DNA from: CAYMPH01 sp964529415
Lineage (GTDB): Bacteria; Spirochaetota; UBA4802; UBA5550
DNA: 64,000 nt
Assembly (NCBI GenBank): GCA_964529415.1
Contig: CAZGWD010000008.1
Span: forward strand, 62,001-126,000
Reading direction: 5' to 3'
In this document: piece by piece, positions 49,536 through 59,395 of the stretch
Layout: each line of letters begins with the position of its first letter
Numbering within the stretch: position 1 is the first letter of the stretch
Translations under genes and position numbers: made by a program
The notes under the pieces: model-generated
The model's input: the letters and a program-made list of their open reading frames with translations, nothing else
Databases searched by the model: none
Told to the model about the DNA's origin: nothing

Positions 49536-52439
49536 TTATCCGCTGATAATTTTATCAATTCTTTCCTGAATCTGGGTAATATCAATAGGTTTTGTTATAA
49601 AATCATTCATGCCGGCATCAATGCCGTCTTTTTTAATATCAGCAACGGCATGTGCGGTCATTGCCAATATGAAGATATCTTTATTTTCATTGCCGCTTTC
49701 GCCTCTTCGGATTCGTTTTGTAGCATCAATTCCGTCCATTACCGGCATTTCAATATCCATGAATACAATGTCAAATTTATGGATATTGATTAAATTCAGT
49801 GCTTCAAGCCCGTTGCGTGCAACTGTTACGCTATGGCCGAGTTTTTTTAACACTGTAGATTCGAGCACAATATTTGTTTCGTTATCCTCTGCAAGTAATA
49901 TATTTAAATGTTTTATTTTCATGTTATTAGAATCCTGTTTGTTTGTATCTATTTTTATTTTTACTGAAGATATGATTTTTTTTGCTGTAAACCAGAAAAT
50001 GAATTCACTTCCATTACCATGTTCGCTTTTAACAATAATGTCGCCATCCATAAGTTTGACAAGTTCTTTAACGATGGATAAACCAAGACCTGTTCCTCCG
50101 TATTTTCTTGTGATGCTGATATTTGACTGATGAAATTTAGAGAAAATTAAAACCTGTTTGTCTTTTGGAATGCCGCAGCCGGTATCTGATACAGATATTT
50201 CAATTGCAGAAAAATTCTCATCAGTTTTAAAGTCTTTTTTCAATGAAGCTCTGATTGCAATTGATCCCTTTTCGGTAAATTTCAGGGAATTGCTTACAAG
50301 ATTTATTAATATCTGGCGGAGACGGAGTTCGTCTCCTGAAATGCGGACAGGGAGTTCATCTGAAATATCGAGTATTAATATCAGACCCTTTTTTTTAATT
50401 TCAAATTGATACATATTTTCAACTGCATGAAAAATATTTTTCAGGTGAAATTCTCGCTGCTCGAGTATCATGTTTCCGCTTTCAATTTTTGAAAAATCAA
50501 GTATATCATTGATTATCTGTAAAAGGTGATTCCCTGATTTTTTTACTGTTAAAAGATAATCATGAAGTTCTTTCTCATCAGATGTCATAAGTGCAAGGTC
50601 GGTCATGCCAATGATCGCATTCATTGGAGTGCGTATCTCATGGCTCATGTTTGAAAGGAACGATGATTTTGCCTCATTCGCTTCTTTTTCTTTCTGGCGC
50701 AGTATGTCTGATTCCTGAATGGCTGTTATTAGCTTGTCTTCAACCTGCTTGCGCGTTATAAACATCCCAACCTGATTTGCAAAGAGAACTGCAAGCCCGA
50801 TGTTGCGGATTGTTTTGTCTTTCTCGAAAATTAATGTAATATCACCTATAGCATTATTATACTTGGATATTACTATTACAGAAACTTTGCCTATATTAAA
50901 TGTTTTTTCAATAAGTTCTGAAATTTTTCTATTTATAACCGTACCTGTAAGATCATGCAGAGAATCGAAGTGAGTTACATTTTGATTTTTAATTTTAGCT
51001 TCTCTTGCAGGATCGTATTTCCATTTTTTTTTAACTATTTCAAATCCTAATATGGAAGATATTTTATGAAGTTTTTCGTTCATTCCTGAAAGTGCTACAG
51101 TCGTAAAATCGAGACCATTCTCATCGAACAGATTAAAAGATGCATATTTTGCTCCTGTAATCTCGACAAATGTATCAGCTATTTTTTCATACTCAACATC
51201 GCCCGGAGTGGGATCAATAAGGGTTGTGCTTGCACTGAGCACCTGTTTTAAAATATTTTCATTTTCAAGCATGGAATTTTCAATACGCTTAAGCCATGAA
51301 ATATCGCTTAATGTTGCAACAAGATAATTAACTGAGATGTCTGCGTTGCGTACGCATCCTACACCCAGCGTTCCCCATATAATGGTTTTATCTTTACGGA
51401 TAAAACGTTTATCAATGGAATAAAAATCAATCTTTCCGGAAAGAATATTTTTGAACTGCTCAATATCTAAATTAAGATCATCCGGGTATGTAAGCTCTGT
51501 CCAGGTAAGTTTTTTCATTTCATTTTCAGAGTAGCCTAACATCCGGCAGAACTGGCTGTTTAATTCAATCCATGCTTTATCCGGTGAAGTTATGGCAATA
51601 CCTATTAAAGGAATATTAAAGTAGCTCTGAAAACGGTTTTCCCTTTCAAGCATTGCTTCTTTAGTAAGCCTGCTTTCGGTTTCAGCAAGCTTGCGTTCAG
51701 TGATATCAATTATATAATTCAGGGAAGCGGGCTTGTCTTTCCAGGTAATGCGGGTTGATGTTATTTCAACCCATCTTATATCACCGTTTCCATGGATTAT
51801 TCTGAAAGGGTAATTTGATTCTACTTTTTCACCTTTGAGCCTTTTTGTATAGCGTCCAATTACAAGTTCTTTATCATCCGGGTGAATAAATGATGTAAAG
51901 GGCTCTGAAATTAAAGTTTCAGGCGAATGGCCGAAGCTTTTTTCAATTGAGCTGTTGAAAATTTTAATCTGATTGTCCTGGGCGATAAAGATTCCAATTG
52001 AGGCATTCTCAAATAAAAGGCGGTATTCCTCCTCTTTTTCCTGCTCTTTGGCTCTGGCTTTAAAAAGCTTGAATGCCATTTTTATGGAAGCATCGAGTAC
52101 TGTGCTGCTCGAATTTTTTACTACATATCCGTATGATGTTATCTTTTCTGTTTTCTCTACAATCTCAGGTTCCGTGTGGCTTGATAAAAAAACTACAGGG
52201 ATATTCCTGACGCTTAAGATTATTAAAGCAGCTTCTGTTCCGTCTATACCATCGCCAAGATCAATATCCATGAGTATGAGATTTATGTTTTTATTGCTTA
52301 TTGCAGTATCAATGGCTTTTTCACCTGTATCAACTGTTTCAACATTGTAGCCGAATTTCTGCAGGATTTTAGATGTAAGCTTTGTAGTGACAGCTTCATC
52401 TTCTACAAGGAGAATTGTTTTTTTATCTTGTTCTTTCAT
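49536..52439 (-). CDS. Hybrid histidine kinase REC-PAS-PAS-GAF-HisKA-HATPase-REC
   Basis: The start at 52439 (MKEQDKKTILLVEDE) aligns with the paralogue at 45952; the ORF extends 25 residues further upstream with no better ribosome binding site, so the start is uncertain. Domains of the 967-residue protein are: receiver (about 7-125; LMDIDLGDGIDG), PAS (about 140-255), PAS (about 265-380), a GAF-like domain (about 395-560), HisKA with NMSHEIRTPMNAIIGMT, HATPase with DTGCGIPKDKQ and GTGLGLSIVKELV, and a C-terminal receiver (VFMDIEMPVMDGID). No HPt is fused, so a separate phosphotransfer protein would be needed. Confidence 0.9.
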   Translation of the reverse strand: MKEQDKKTILLVEDEAVTTKLTSKILQKFGYNVETVDTGEKAIDTAISNKNINLILMDIDLGDGIDGTEAALIILSVRNIPVVFLSSHTEPEIVEKTEKITSYGYVVKNSSSTVLDASIKMAFKLFKARAKEQEKEEEYRLLFENASIGIFIAQDNQIKIFNSSIEKSFGHSPETLISEPFTSFIHPDDKELVIGRYTKRLKGEKVESNYPFRIIHGNGDIRWVEITSTRITWKDKPASLNYIIDITERKLAETESRLTKEAMLERENRFQSYFNIPLIGIAITSPDKAWIELNSQFCRMLGYSENEMKKLTWTELTYPDDLNLDIEQFKNILSGKIDFYSIDKRFIRKDKTIIWGTLGVGCVRNADISVNYLVATLSDISWLKRIENSMLENENILKQVLSASTTLIDPTPGDVEYEKIADTFVEITGAKYASFNLFDENGLDFTTVALSGMNEKLHKISSILGFEIVKKKWKYDPAREAKIKNQNVTHFDSLHDLTGTVINRKISELIEKTFNIGKVSVIVISKYNNAIGDITLIFEKDKTIRNIGLAVLFANQVGMFITRKQVEDKLITAIQESDILRQKEKEANEAKSSFLSNMSHEIRTPMNAIIGMTDLALMTSDEKELHDYLLTVKKSGNHLLQIINDILDFSKIESGNMILEQREFHLKNIFHAVENMYQFEIKKKGLILILDISDELPVRISGDELRLRQILINLVSNSLKFTEKGSIAIRASLKKDFKTDENFSAIEISVSDTGCGIPKDKQVLIFSKFHQSNISITRKYGGTGLGLSIVKELVKLMDGDIIVKSEHGNGSEFIFWFTAKKIISSVKIKIDTNKQDSNNMKIKHLNILLAEDNETNIVLESTVLKKLGHSVTVARNGLEALNLINIHKFDIVFMDIEMPVMDGIDATKRIRRGESGNENKDIFILAMTAHAVADIKKDGIDAGMNDFITKPIDITQIQERIDKIISG

Positions 52440-52633
52440 ATCTTTTAATTGCGAATTCTCGTGAATGTTCGCGAACAAAAGCTGATAATTTTTATATGAT
52501 TTAATCTGCGTCAATCAGCATTATCTGATGATTTAAGCATACCGCGATTAAAAAGTCACTAAAAAAATTGAAATGTGGGGAAGATTTATTTATGGGGAGC
52601 TTTGGGAATATAACCGGTTTTAAAATACAACTT

Positions 52634-52661
52634 TATCACTGCCGGCATATTACCCGGTGAT
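52634..52661. terminator. Possible hairpin terminator between hybrid kinase genes
   Basis: ATCAC and GTGAT arms with inner CCGG/CCGG form a bulged stem at 52634-52661. A T-run follows on the plus side. It lies just after the stop of the minus-strand gene at 52674, where the T-run on the transcribed strand is weaker, so the call is tentative. Confidence 0.35.
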
Positions 52662-52673
52662 TTTTTTTATAAA

Positions 52674-55600
52674 TCAATTTTTCTTTTTAAGCACTCGAAT
52701 CAATTCGTTCTGCAGTTCCTGCTTGCCATATGGTTTCTGGATGAATCCTGCCAGTCCTTTACCTGCAAAACGTTCAGTGGCTGCTTTTTCGCTGTATCCG
52801 CTTGAAAGAATTACTTTTACATCGGAGTAAATTTCTTTCAGGAAATTAAAAGTTGCAGCTCCATCCATTTTCGGCATGGTAAGGTCAAGGATAACACAGG
52901 CGATTTCGCTATTATGTTTCCGGAAAACTTCAATGGCTTCTTTCCCATCCGATGCTGTCAGTACTGAATAACCGAAGCGGCTTACAAGGCTGGTGCATAG
53001 TTTCAGTATAGCCTTGTCATCATCGACAATCAGAATCAAGCCTGAAGGTGATGTTGGTTCAATACAGTCCGGAGTTTTTTTCTTTTTTGTGTCAGTATCA
53101 ATGGACGCGGAAGCATCTTCTTTTATAACCGGTAAAAGAACCCGGATGCTTGTACCTTGATTTAATATGCTTTCAACCAGAATTGCTCCATCGTGACTTT
53201 TAATGATCCCTTGTAAAGCTGCCATCCCAAGGCCTCTTCCTGAAATCTTAGTTGTATAAAAAGGATCAAAGAGCTTATTCAGCGTTTCATCATTCATTCC
53301 GCATCCTGTATCAGTCACTTCCAGGTATATAAATTTTCCGAGAGCAGGCTTTTTTTCAATCCGGCTCTGTGCCAGAAAAGCTTCATCGCAGATCTGAACG
53401 CCTGTTGAAAGGGTAATTATTCCCTCTGAATCTCCGATAGCTTCGGCTGCATTTGTTATTAAATTCATTATAACCTGCTGTATCTGGCTTGAATCAGCCA
53501 AAACGTGCGGAATATCAGCATTGAGATGCAGGCTCATGGTTATGGTTCTGGGAATGGAGCTTCTGAATATGTAAAAGTTTTCCTGAACAAGTTCGCTGAT
53601 ATTCAAACCTTCAATGACAAATCCTCCCTTTCCTGAATAAGCCAGCATCTGACGGGTCAAGGCAGCTGACTTTCTGGAAGCATTAAAAGCGCTTTCAAGA
53701 AAAGGACGTGCGTTGGAAGCTGGAGAAATTTCTTCCATAGCCAGTTCAATGTTTCCGAGTATAGTTCCCAGCAGATTATTAAAATCATGAGCAATGCCGC
53801 CCGCGAGCAAGCCGAGGCTTTCGAGCTTCTGTGCGTGAAGCAGGTGCCGTTCCATCTCGAGACGTTTTTCCTCTGCCAGTCTGCGCCCGGTAATATCCCT
53901 GTCTGCACCGCGATATCCGGTGATTTCACAGTTTTTATCAAATATCGGATCTGCGTTACTTTCTAAATAGCGATAACTTCCGTCCTTGTGTCTCCAGCGC
54001 AAAACCCATCCGCGCCAGCCTTTTTTTGAAGCAATATATACCGGTAAATTCGTCTCGACATCTTTCCTGTCATCCGGATGGATAAAATGCAAAGTGCCTT
54101 TCTCAATCATTTCTTCAATATCAATACCAAGTATTTCATTAATTTTCGGGTTTGAGAATGTATGCTTTCCGTTAATGTCAATTTCCCATATCCATTCTGT
54201 GGTTGTATTTACGATCGAGCGGTATTTTTCCTCGCTATCCCTAAGTTTGTCATCAGCAAGTTTGCTGTCAGTGATATCGGTGGTATACCCTGAAAGGTAG
54301 CGGGGCTTTCCTTCAATATGAATCGGGAATTTAATTGTAGAATAAACCCGGCCGTTAAATTCTTCTTCAACTGTTATCTGTTTCCCTTCTTTTAAAATGC
54401 GGAGATCATCTGCGACCATTGATTTTGCAAGCTCGGATGGAAATAATTCATCCATCGTTTTACCGAGTAAGTCCTTAATCGGTTTTCCCAGCATTTTTTC
54501 ATAATTACTGCTTAACCGTAGAGGTCTGATATTATTATCTTTGAAAAAAACATAAATAGGGCTATTGTCCATGAACTGTTTGAATATTTCTTCGTTTTCT
54601 TTTAAGGCTGTTTCTGTTCGAAGACGCAATAAAGCTCCACCGATTTGAAACGCTATAATTTCAAGCGATTTGCGCGTGTCTGGCGGTATTGAATCATCAT
54701 TGTGTGATGCCAGATTGATGACAGCAATTAATTGACCCTGGCTTATTATAGGGATAATGCATAAAGTGCATAATCCTTCATTTATGAGGATTTCATCTCT
54801 ATTAGGGAAAATGTCAGAATATTTTCCATATATAGATTTACCTGCCAGGACCATTCGAACCGTATGGGAGTCTGCACTAAAGTGAGTAACATGCGAAGCG
54901 AATTCTTCTGAGAGCCCGCGATGCGTTACCATGGTAATTGACCCGTCGGCCGGATCAGCCAGGTAGACGCAGGCACTGTCAATACATTCCAGCTGTAATA
55001 CTGTATTTAATACTTTTTCCAGCCCCTGTTTTAAACTATTGCAGGCATTCAGATCTATAAGCAGTTCACGCTGGATTTTCAGCATTTTTTCTGTGTGTCT
55101 GGTCCCGGTTATATCAGTAAGTACTATTCTGCACACAGGCAAATCGCTGTCATTTTGCCCTGAGTTTGCATGCACGCCGGGACGAGGTGCTGCAAGATCC
55201 TGCACGTAAGATGTCATGAGATAAGCCCAGAAAAATGTTCCATCATGACACCACATTCTTATTTCATACGCCTGCGTTTTTCCTGTTTCAACGAGCATTT
55301 TGCGGTTCAGATAATAAGTGTCCTGGTCCTCTTTGAAAATAAATCTGGTGATCGGCTGTTTGATAAGAGACCCCCGGGGCACGCCCAGCATTGCTGCAGC
55401 AGTAAAGTTAGCCTCCAGTATAAGTCCCTTGTCGCTGAGAGTGCAATAGCCCACAGGTGCCATATCATAAAGATCAAAATAACGCGCCCGAGCAGCATCA
55501 ATTTCAGCATTTGTTCTTCGGAGCTCCTCATTCTGCATCTCCAGCTCAACCTGATGTACGCGCAGCTCGTGAAGTAATTCCTGCTCATCTTTTTTGGATA

Positions 55601-55700
55601 AGGAAACGTGACAATTATTCAATTCCTCCTGTCGTACTTTTTTTTCAGCAGACCTGCGCAGGTCTGCTGCTTGTTCAGAAAGTACATTTGCTTTTTTCAT
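52674..55700 (-). CDS. Hybrid histidine kinase PAS-GAF-PAS-PAS-HisKA-HATPase-REC
   Basis: The 1008-residue soluble protein has an N-terminal coiled coil (about 40-75; ELRVHQVELEMQNEELRR). PAS (about 75-195), GAF (about 215-365) and two PAS domains (about 370-490, 495-620) follow. HisKA has LAGGIAHDFNNLLGTILGN, the HATPase has TDTGCGMNDETLNKLFDPFY and ends GTSIRVLLPV, and the C-terminal receiver (about 885-1005) has CVILDLTMPKMDG and QKPYGK. The ATG overlaps the stop of the CheB-CheR gene by 4 bp, so the two are coupled in translation. That coupling suggests the kinase is regulated by, or passes phosphate in the same pathway as, the methylation fusion. Confidence 0.93.
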   Translation of the reverse strand: MKKANVLSEQAADLRRSAEKKVRQEELNNCHVSLSKKDEQELLHELRVHQVELEMQNEELRRTNAEIDAARARYFDLYDMAPVGYCTLSDKGLILEANFTAAAMLGVPRGSLIKQPITRFIFKEDQDTYYLNRKMLVETGKTQAYEIRMWCHDGTFFWAYLMTSYVQDLAAPRPGVHANSGQNDSDLPVCRIVLTDITGTRHTEKMLKIQRELLIDLNACNSLKQGLEKVLNTVLQLECIDSACVYLADPADGSITMVTHRGLSEEFASHVTHFSADSHTVRMVLAGKSIYGKYSDIFPNRDEILINEGLCTLCIIPIISQGQLIAVINLASHNDDSIPPDTRKSLEIIAFQIGGALLRLRTETALKENEEIFKQFMDNSPIYVFFKDNNIRPLRLSSNYEKMLGKPIKDLLGKTMDELFPSELAKSMVADDLRILKEGKQITVEEEFNGRVYSTIKFPIHIEGKPRYLSGYTTDITDSKLADDKLRDSEEKYRSIVNTTTEWIWEIDINGKHTFSNPKINEILGIDIEEMIEKGTLHFIHPDDRKDVETNLPVYIASKKGWRGWVLRWRHKDGSYRYLESNADPIFDKNCEITGYRGADRDITGRRLAEEKRLEMERHLLHAQKLESLGLLAGGIAHDFNNLLGTILGNIELAMEEISPASNARPFLESAFNASRKSAALTRQMLAYSGKGGFVIEGLNISELVQENFYIFRSSIPRTITMSLHLNADIPHVLADSSQIQQVIMNLITNAAEAIGDSEGIITLSTGVQICDEAFLAQSRIEKKPALGKFIYLEVTDTGCGMNDETLNKLFDPFYTTKISGRGLGMAALQGIIKSHDGAILVESILNQGTSIRVLLPVIKEDASASIDTDTKKKKTPDCIEPTSPSGLILIVDDDKAILKLCTSLVSRFGYSVLTASDGKEAIEVFRKHNSEIACVILDLTMPKMDGAATFNFLKEIYSDVKVILSSGYSEKAATERFAGKGLAGFIQKPYGKQELQNELIRVLKKKN

Positions 55701-58700
55701 TTCACATTTCCTTCCTTCATGCGGTCAGTTTTTGATTCTATTGCACGTTCAGTTGTTGAAATCGCATACATTTCTCCTGTGTCATTGAGCAATGCGGTAG
55801 AAACCATTGATATATCAAGAACTGTGCCGTCTTTAGCAATCCGTTGTGTACGGTACGGCTCAAGAATATCAGCAAGGCTGAGCTGATGCACCATAGCTAA
55901 TGCTTTCTCCCTTAGATCTTCAGGAATCAGATTGCGGACATTCATTAAAAGCGCCTCGGATTCTATCCAGCCGTACATCCTTACCGCACCCGGGTTCCAG
56001 GCAATAATGCGGCCATCGAGGTCCTGCACTGTGATGGCATCGTGCGCATCCCGGACAACTACAGCCAGCCGGAGCAGGTCGTTGGCTTTGCGCAGCTCTT
56101 CCTCGGCTCTCTTGCGTTCGGTTATGTCTCGTATATCACATTGAATTACCTTATGATTCTCTACTGAATATACATTACTTATGAACTCAACTTCAATTTG
56201 TCTGCCGTCTGCAGTTTCAAGCGGCAGATCTTCATAACGGATATATTCCTTCTTCTGTAATTCTAAAAAGTTTTCCCTGTTTGCGGCAATGTCCTTGAAT
56301 AATCCAATCTCCCAGATTGCTTTTTCAATAAATTGCTCCTGTGAATATCCGAGCATTTTTATCAGAAACGGATTAACATTCATGATTTTTCCGGTTTCTG
56401 CATCGAGGATCAGCATGCCAACCTGGGCACTTTCAAAAAGGCGGCGATAGCGTATTTCTGAAATGATCAATTTTTCCTTAGCCCGTTTCATTTCAGTGAT
56501 ATCAACAAAAGTGATTACTGCCCCTTCAATAACATTATCAAGCGTACGATAAGGCAGTATGCGCATTGTATACCACGCGCCAGCTGTTGTTTGAACTTCT
56601 ATCTCTCTGGGTGCCAGAGTGTTAAGTACAGATTGAACGTCCTCCACAAGGCGATCGTATCCCACCAGTCTGGAAACTATGTGGCCTACCGGTCTTCCCT
56701 CATCGCTCAGGATCAGATTGATGATTCTGGTTACTGATGGCGTGAAGCGTAAAATGCGTAAAGAGTGATCTACAAAAACAGTGCCGATTCCGGTACCTGC
56801 CAGCAGATTGTTCATGTCATTATTGGCACGCGACAGATCGACCACCTTGTTCTGCAGTTCAACATTGACCGTGGCCAGTTCTTCATTGACTGACTGCAGT
56901 TCCTCTTTGGATGTTTCCATTTCCTCATTAGTGGACTGCAGCTCTTCGTTAACTGACTGCATTTCCTCGTTTGATGACTGCAGCTCTTCATTGGATGACT
57001 CAATCTGTTCATTTACAGCCTGGAGATGCTCCTCTTTTGCTCTCAATTCCTGTTTGAGAGCAATAATGCGCTCGTCTGTATCCAATTCTGCCGGGTTTCT
57101 TATTTCTGAAATTGAATTTAACCGGGTTTGATCAGATGTAAATGGTGATGCTTCTTCAAGAAGTATCAGATATAAAGGGGTATCGAGCGTCATGGCCGGG
57201 CCTGCTGCTACAGGGCGTATTGTTAAATTGACTGTTGTAAAATCGCCATTTGTTTTAACATGCAGGCCAAAGCTGCGTACTATCTCCTTTGTGCTCACGG
57301 ATTTGTGCAGAGCAGTGGTCATCTCGCGCCGCAGCCCTTCACGGGCCATTTTTAAAATGTTATTGATACCGGCTTCACCCTGAGCAGGTTCCAGAAACAT
57401 TCCTGTACGTCCATGGAGGTAAAGAATGCTTCCACTGGCATTAACGAGCGCACTGGCAGGGACGACCTGCTGTAAGAGAGCCTGTTCGGTAAGATCGCGC
57501 AGAGGCAGTCTTGCGGGAAATGTCTTCTTTTCAGCAGCACGCGGAAATATTTTATCCCTTACAGGCATTGGCGGAACAAAACGGTTTAAAGCTGCGTTTT
57601 GTTTATTTCCTTTATTATTTATGATCTGAAACTCTTCTTTTTTCTGAAACAGTTTCAATTTACGGTCAAGAGCATTAAACAGATCATCAAAACCGCCTAC
57701 TGTTTCAGAAGTTCCCAGGAAAAGTATACCGCCGGTATTTAGTGAGTAGTGAAACAGAGGGATGAGTTTTTTCTGTAAATTACTGTCCATGTAAATCATA
57801 AGATTACGGCAGCTTATCAGGTCGAGTCTCGAGAAGGGCGGATCTTTGATAACGTCCTGCTCGGAAAAAATCAGCATATCGCGGATGTTTTTATGGATGC
57901 GGTACGCGATGCTGTCCGGCTCAGCTGTAAAAAACCGGGCCAGTCTTTCCGGCGAAACGTCAGCTGCAATGCTGGCAGGATATAAACCTGCACGTGCAGT
58001 GATAATTGCCTGGCTGTCTATGTCTGTAGCGAAAATCTGTATTCTGTAGTTTAGTTTCAGTACATCTATGTGCTCCTGCAGAAGTATTGCAATTGAATAA
58101 GCCTCTTCGCCGGTGGAACATCCCGGCGACCATACGCGAATTATTTCACCATCAGCTTTGCCGGCAAAAAGTTTCAGTATAATCTGGTCACCCAGTGCCT
58201 GGAAGGCGTCAGGATCGCGGAAAAAACTGGTTACGCCGATTAAAAGATCGCGAAAAAGCGCTTCCACCTCAGTTGGTGTCTGCTGCAGGTATTTTACATA
58301 GCTGTCTATTGTATCAACCTGATGGACAGCCATGCGGCGTTCTATCCGGCGATGAAGGGTGCTTGGCTTATATTGTGAAAAATCGTGACCTGTCTGTGCC
58401 CGTAAAAGTATAAATATTTTTTTCATCGAATTTTCGACATTAGGTGCAGCTTCATTGGATTTCGGTATAGGTTTCCGGAAAGCATGCAGTACATATGCAA
58501 TGAGCTGCATTGGCATTTCAACAGGAGGAAGTATATAATCTACCAGGCCGGTTGCGATGGCGCTGCGGGGCATGCCGTCGTATTTGATATTATCCGGGTT
58601 CTGTACCATGACCATGCCGCCTTCCGCTTTTATGGCACGAACCCCAATAGAACCGTCGTTGCCGGTTCCGGAAAGCACAATACAGATAGCCCGTTCATGC

Positions 58701-59179
58701 TGATCCTGCGCAAGAGAACGGAAGAAGAAGTCAATCGGCAGACGATGACCGCGGGGCGCTGAAGGTTCAAGCAATTGGAGCGTACCGTTAAGAAATGCCA
58801 TATCACGACCAGGAGGAATAATATAGGTACAGTTAGGTTTTACCTTTATTCCATCCTCAACTTCAAAGACCTGCATGCGTGTATAACGCCTGATTAGATC
58901 AGTGAGTATGCTTTTGTGATCCGGGTCCAGGTGCTGCACCAGCACAAATGCCATATCCGGTTCAATGTTTTCGGGCATGCCTGAGAAGAATGCTTCAAAA
59001 GCTGCAAGCCCGCCTGCAGATGCGCCGATACCTATGATGGGAAATCCTTTTTTAAATGTATATTCTATTTTTTTATCATCAGCTGATTCTTTACCTGTTA
59101 AAACATTATTTGTTTTCGCAGGTTTCTTTTTTTTGTCGGATGTTTTTTCTTTTCCAGGGATTTGTTTTATTTTTTTCAT
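55697..59179 (-). CDS. CheB-CheR-PAS fusion protein
   Basis: The 1160-residue protein begins with a Lys-rich segment, then a CheB methylesterase domain (about 48-230) with the Ser in GASAGG, His in QHLDPDH and Asp in GTGNDGS. A CheR methyltransferase follows (about 245-520; VTSFFRDPDAF, WSPGCSTGEEAYS). A long Glu/Asn-rich coiled coil (about 725-800) carries repeated EELQSxNEEM units. Three PAS domains (about 800-910, 915-1035, 1040-1155) end the protein. CheB lacks its usual receiver. The fusion would methylate and demethylate glutamates on a receptor or partner. No chemoreceptor or CheA lies in this window. This architecture is known in many bacteria. Confidence 0.94.
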   Translation of the reverse strand: MKKIKQIPGKEKTSDKKKKPAKTNNVLTGKESADDKKIEYTFKKGFPIIGIGASAGGLAAFEAFFSGMPENIEPDMAFVLVQHLDPDHKSILTDLIRRYTRMQVFEVEDGIKVKPNCTYIIPPGRDMAFLNGTLQLLEPSAPRGHRLPIDFFFRSLAQDQHERAICIVLSGTGNDGSIGVRAIKAEGGMVMVQNPDNIKYDGMPRSAIATGLVDYILPPVEMPMQLIAYVLHAFRKPIPKSNEAAPNVENSMKKIFILLRAQTGHDFSQYKPSTLHRRIERRMAVHQVDTIDSYVKYLQQTPTEVEALFRDLLIGVTSFFRDPDAFQALGDQIILKLFAGKADGEIIRVWSPGCSTGEEAYSIAILLQEHIDVLKLNYRIQIFATDIDSQAIITARAGLYPASIAADVSPERLARFFTAEPDSIAYRIHKNIRDMLIFSEQDVIKDPPFSRLDLISCRNLMIYMDSNLQKKLIPLFHYSLNTGGILFLGTSETVGGFDDLFNALDRKLKLFQKKEEFQIINNKGNKQNAALNRFVPPMPVRDKIFPRAAEKKTFPARLPLRDLTEQALLQQVVPASALVNASGSILYLHGRTGMFLEPAQGEAGINNILKMAREGLRREMTTALHKSVSTKEIVRSFGLHVKTNGDFTTVNLTIRPVAAGPAMTLDTPLYLILLEEASPFTSDQTRLNSISEIRNPAELDTDERIIALKQELRAKEEHLQAVNEQIESSNEELQSSNEEMQSVNEELQSTNEEMETSKEELQSVNEELATVNVELQNKVVDLSRANNDMNNLLAGTGIGTVFVDHSLRILRFTPSVTRIINLILSDEGRPVGHIVSRLVGYDRLVEDVQSVLNTLAPREIEVQTTAGAWYTMRILPYRTLDNVIEGAVITFVDITEMKRAKEKLIISEIRYRRLFESAQVGMLILDAETGKIMNVNPFLIKMLGYSQEQFIEKAIWEIGLFKDIAANRENFLELQKKEYIRYEDLPLETADGRQIEVEFISNVYSVENHKVIQCDIRDITERKRAEEELRKANDLLRLAVVVRDAHDAITVQDLDGRIIAWNPGAVRMYGWIESEALLMNVRNLIPEDLREKALAMVHQLSLADILEPYRTQRIAKDGTVLDISMVSTALLNDTGEMYAISTTERAIESKTDRMKEGNVK

Positions 59180-59395
59180 AATAGATCATTTTCTCCAGTT
59201 AATTTCAATTGTTACGGCAGATTCATGCAATAGACCTGGAAGATTATTATGGATCAATTGTAATCATTTCATTCTATTTTAGTCTCGCGTAATTGAAAAA
59301 TCAATAAAAAATTAATTAATGAAAAATATAAAATAGTCTGCACTCGTTAAATGAGGAATTATTCAATAAATTAATTATGGAATGTTTTCTTTATA

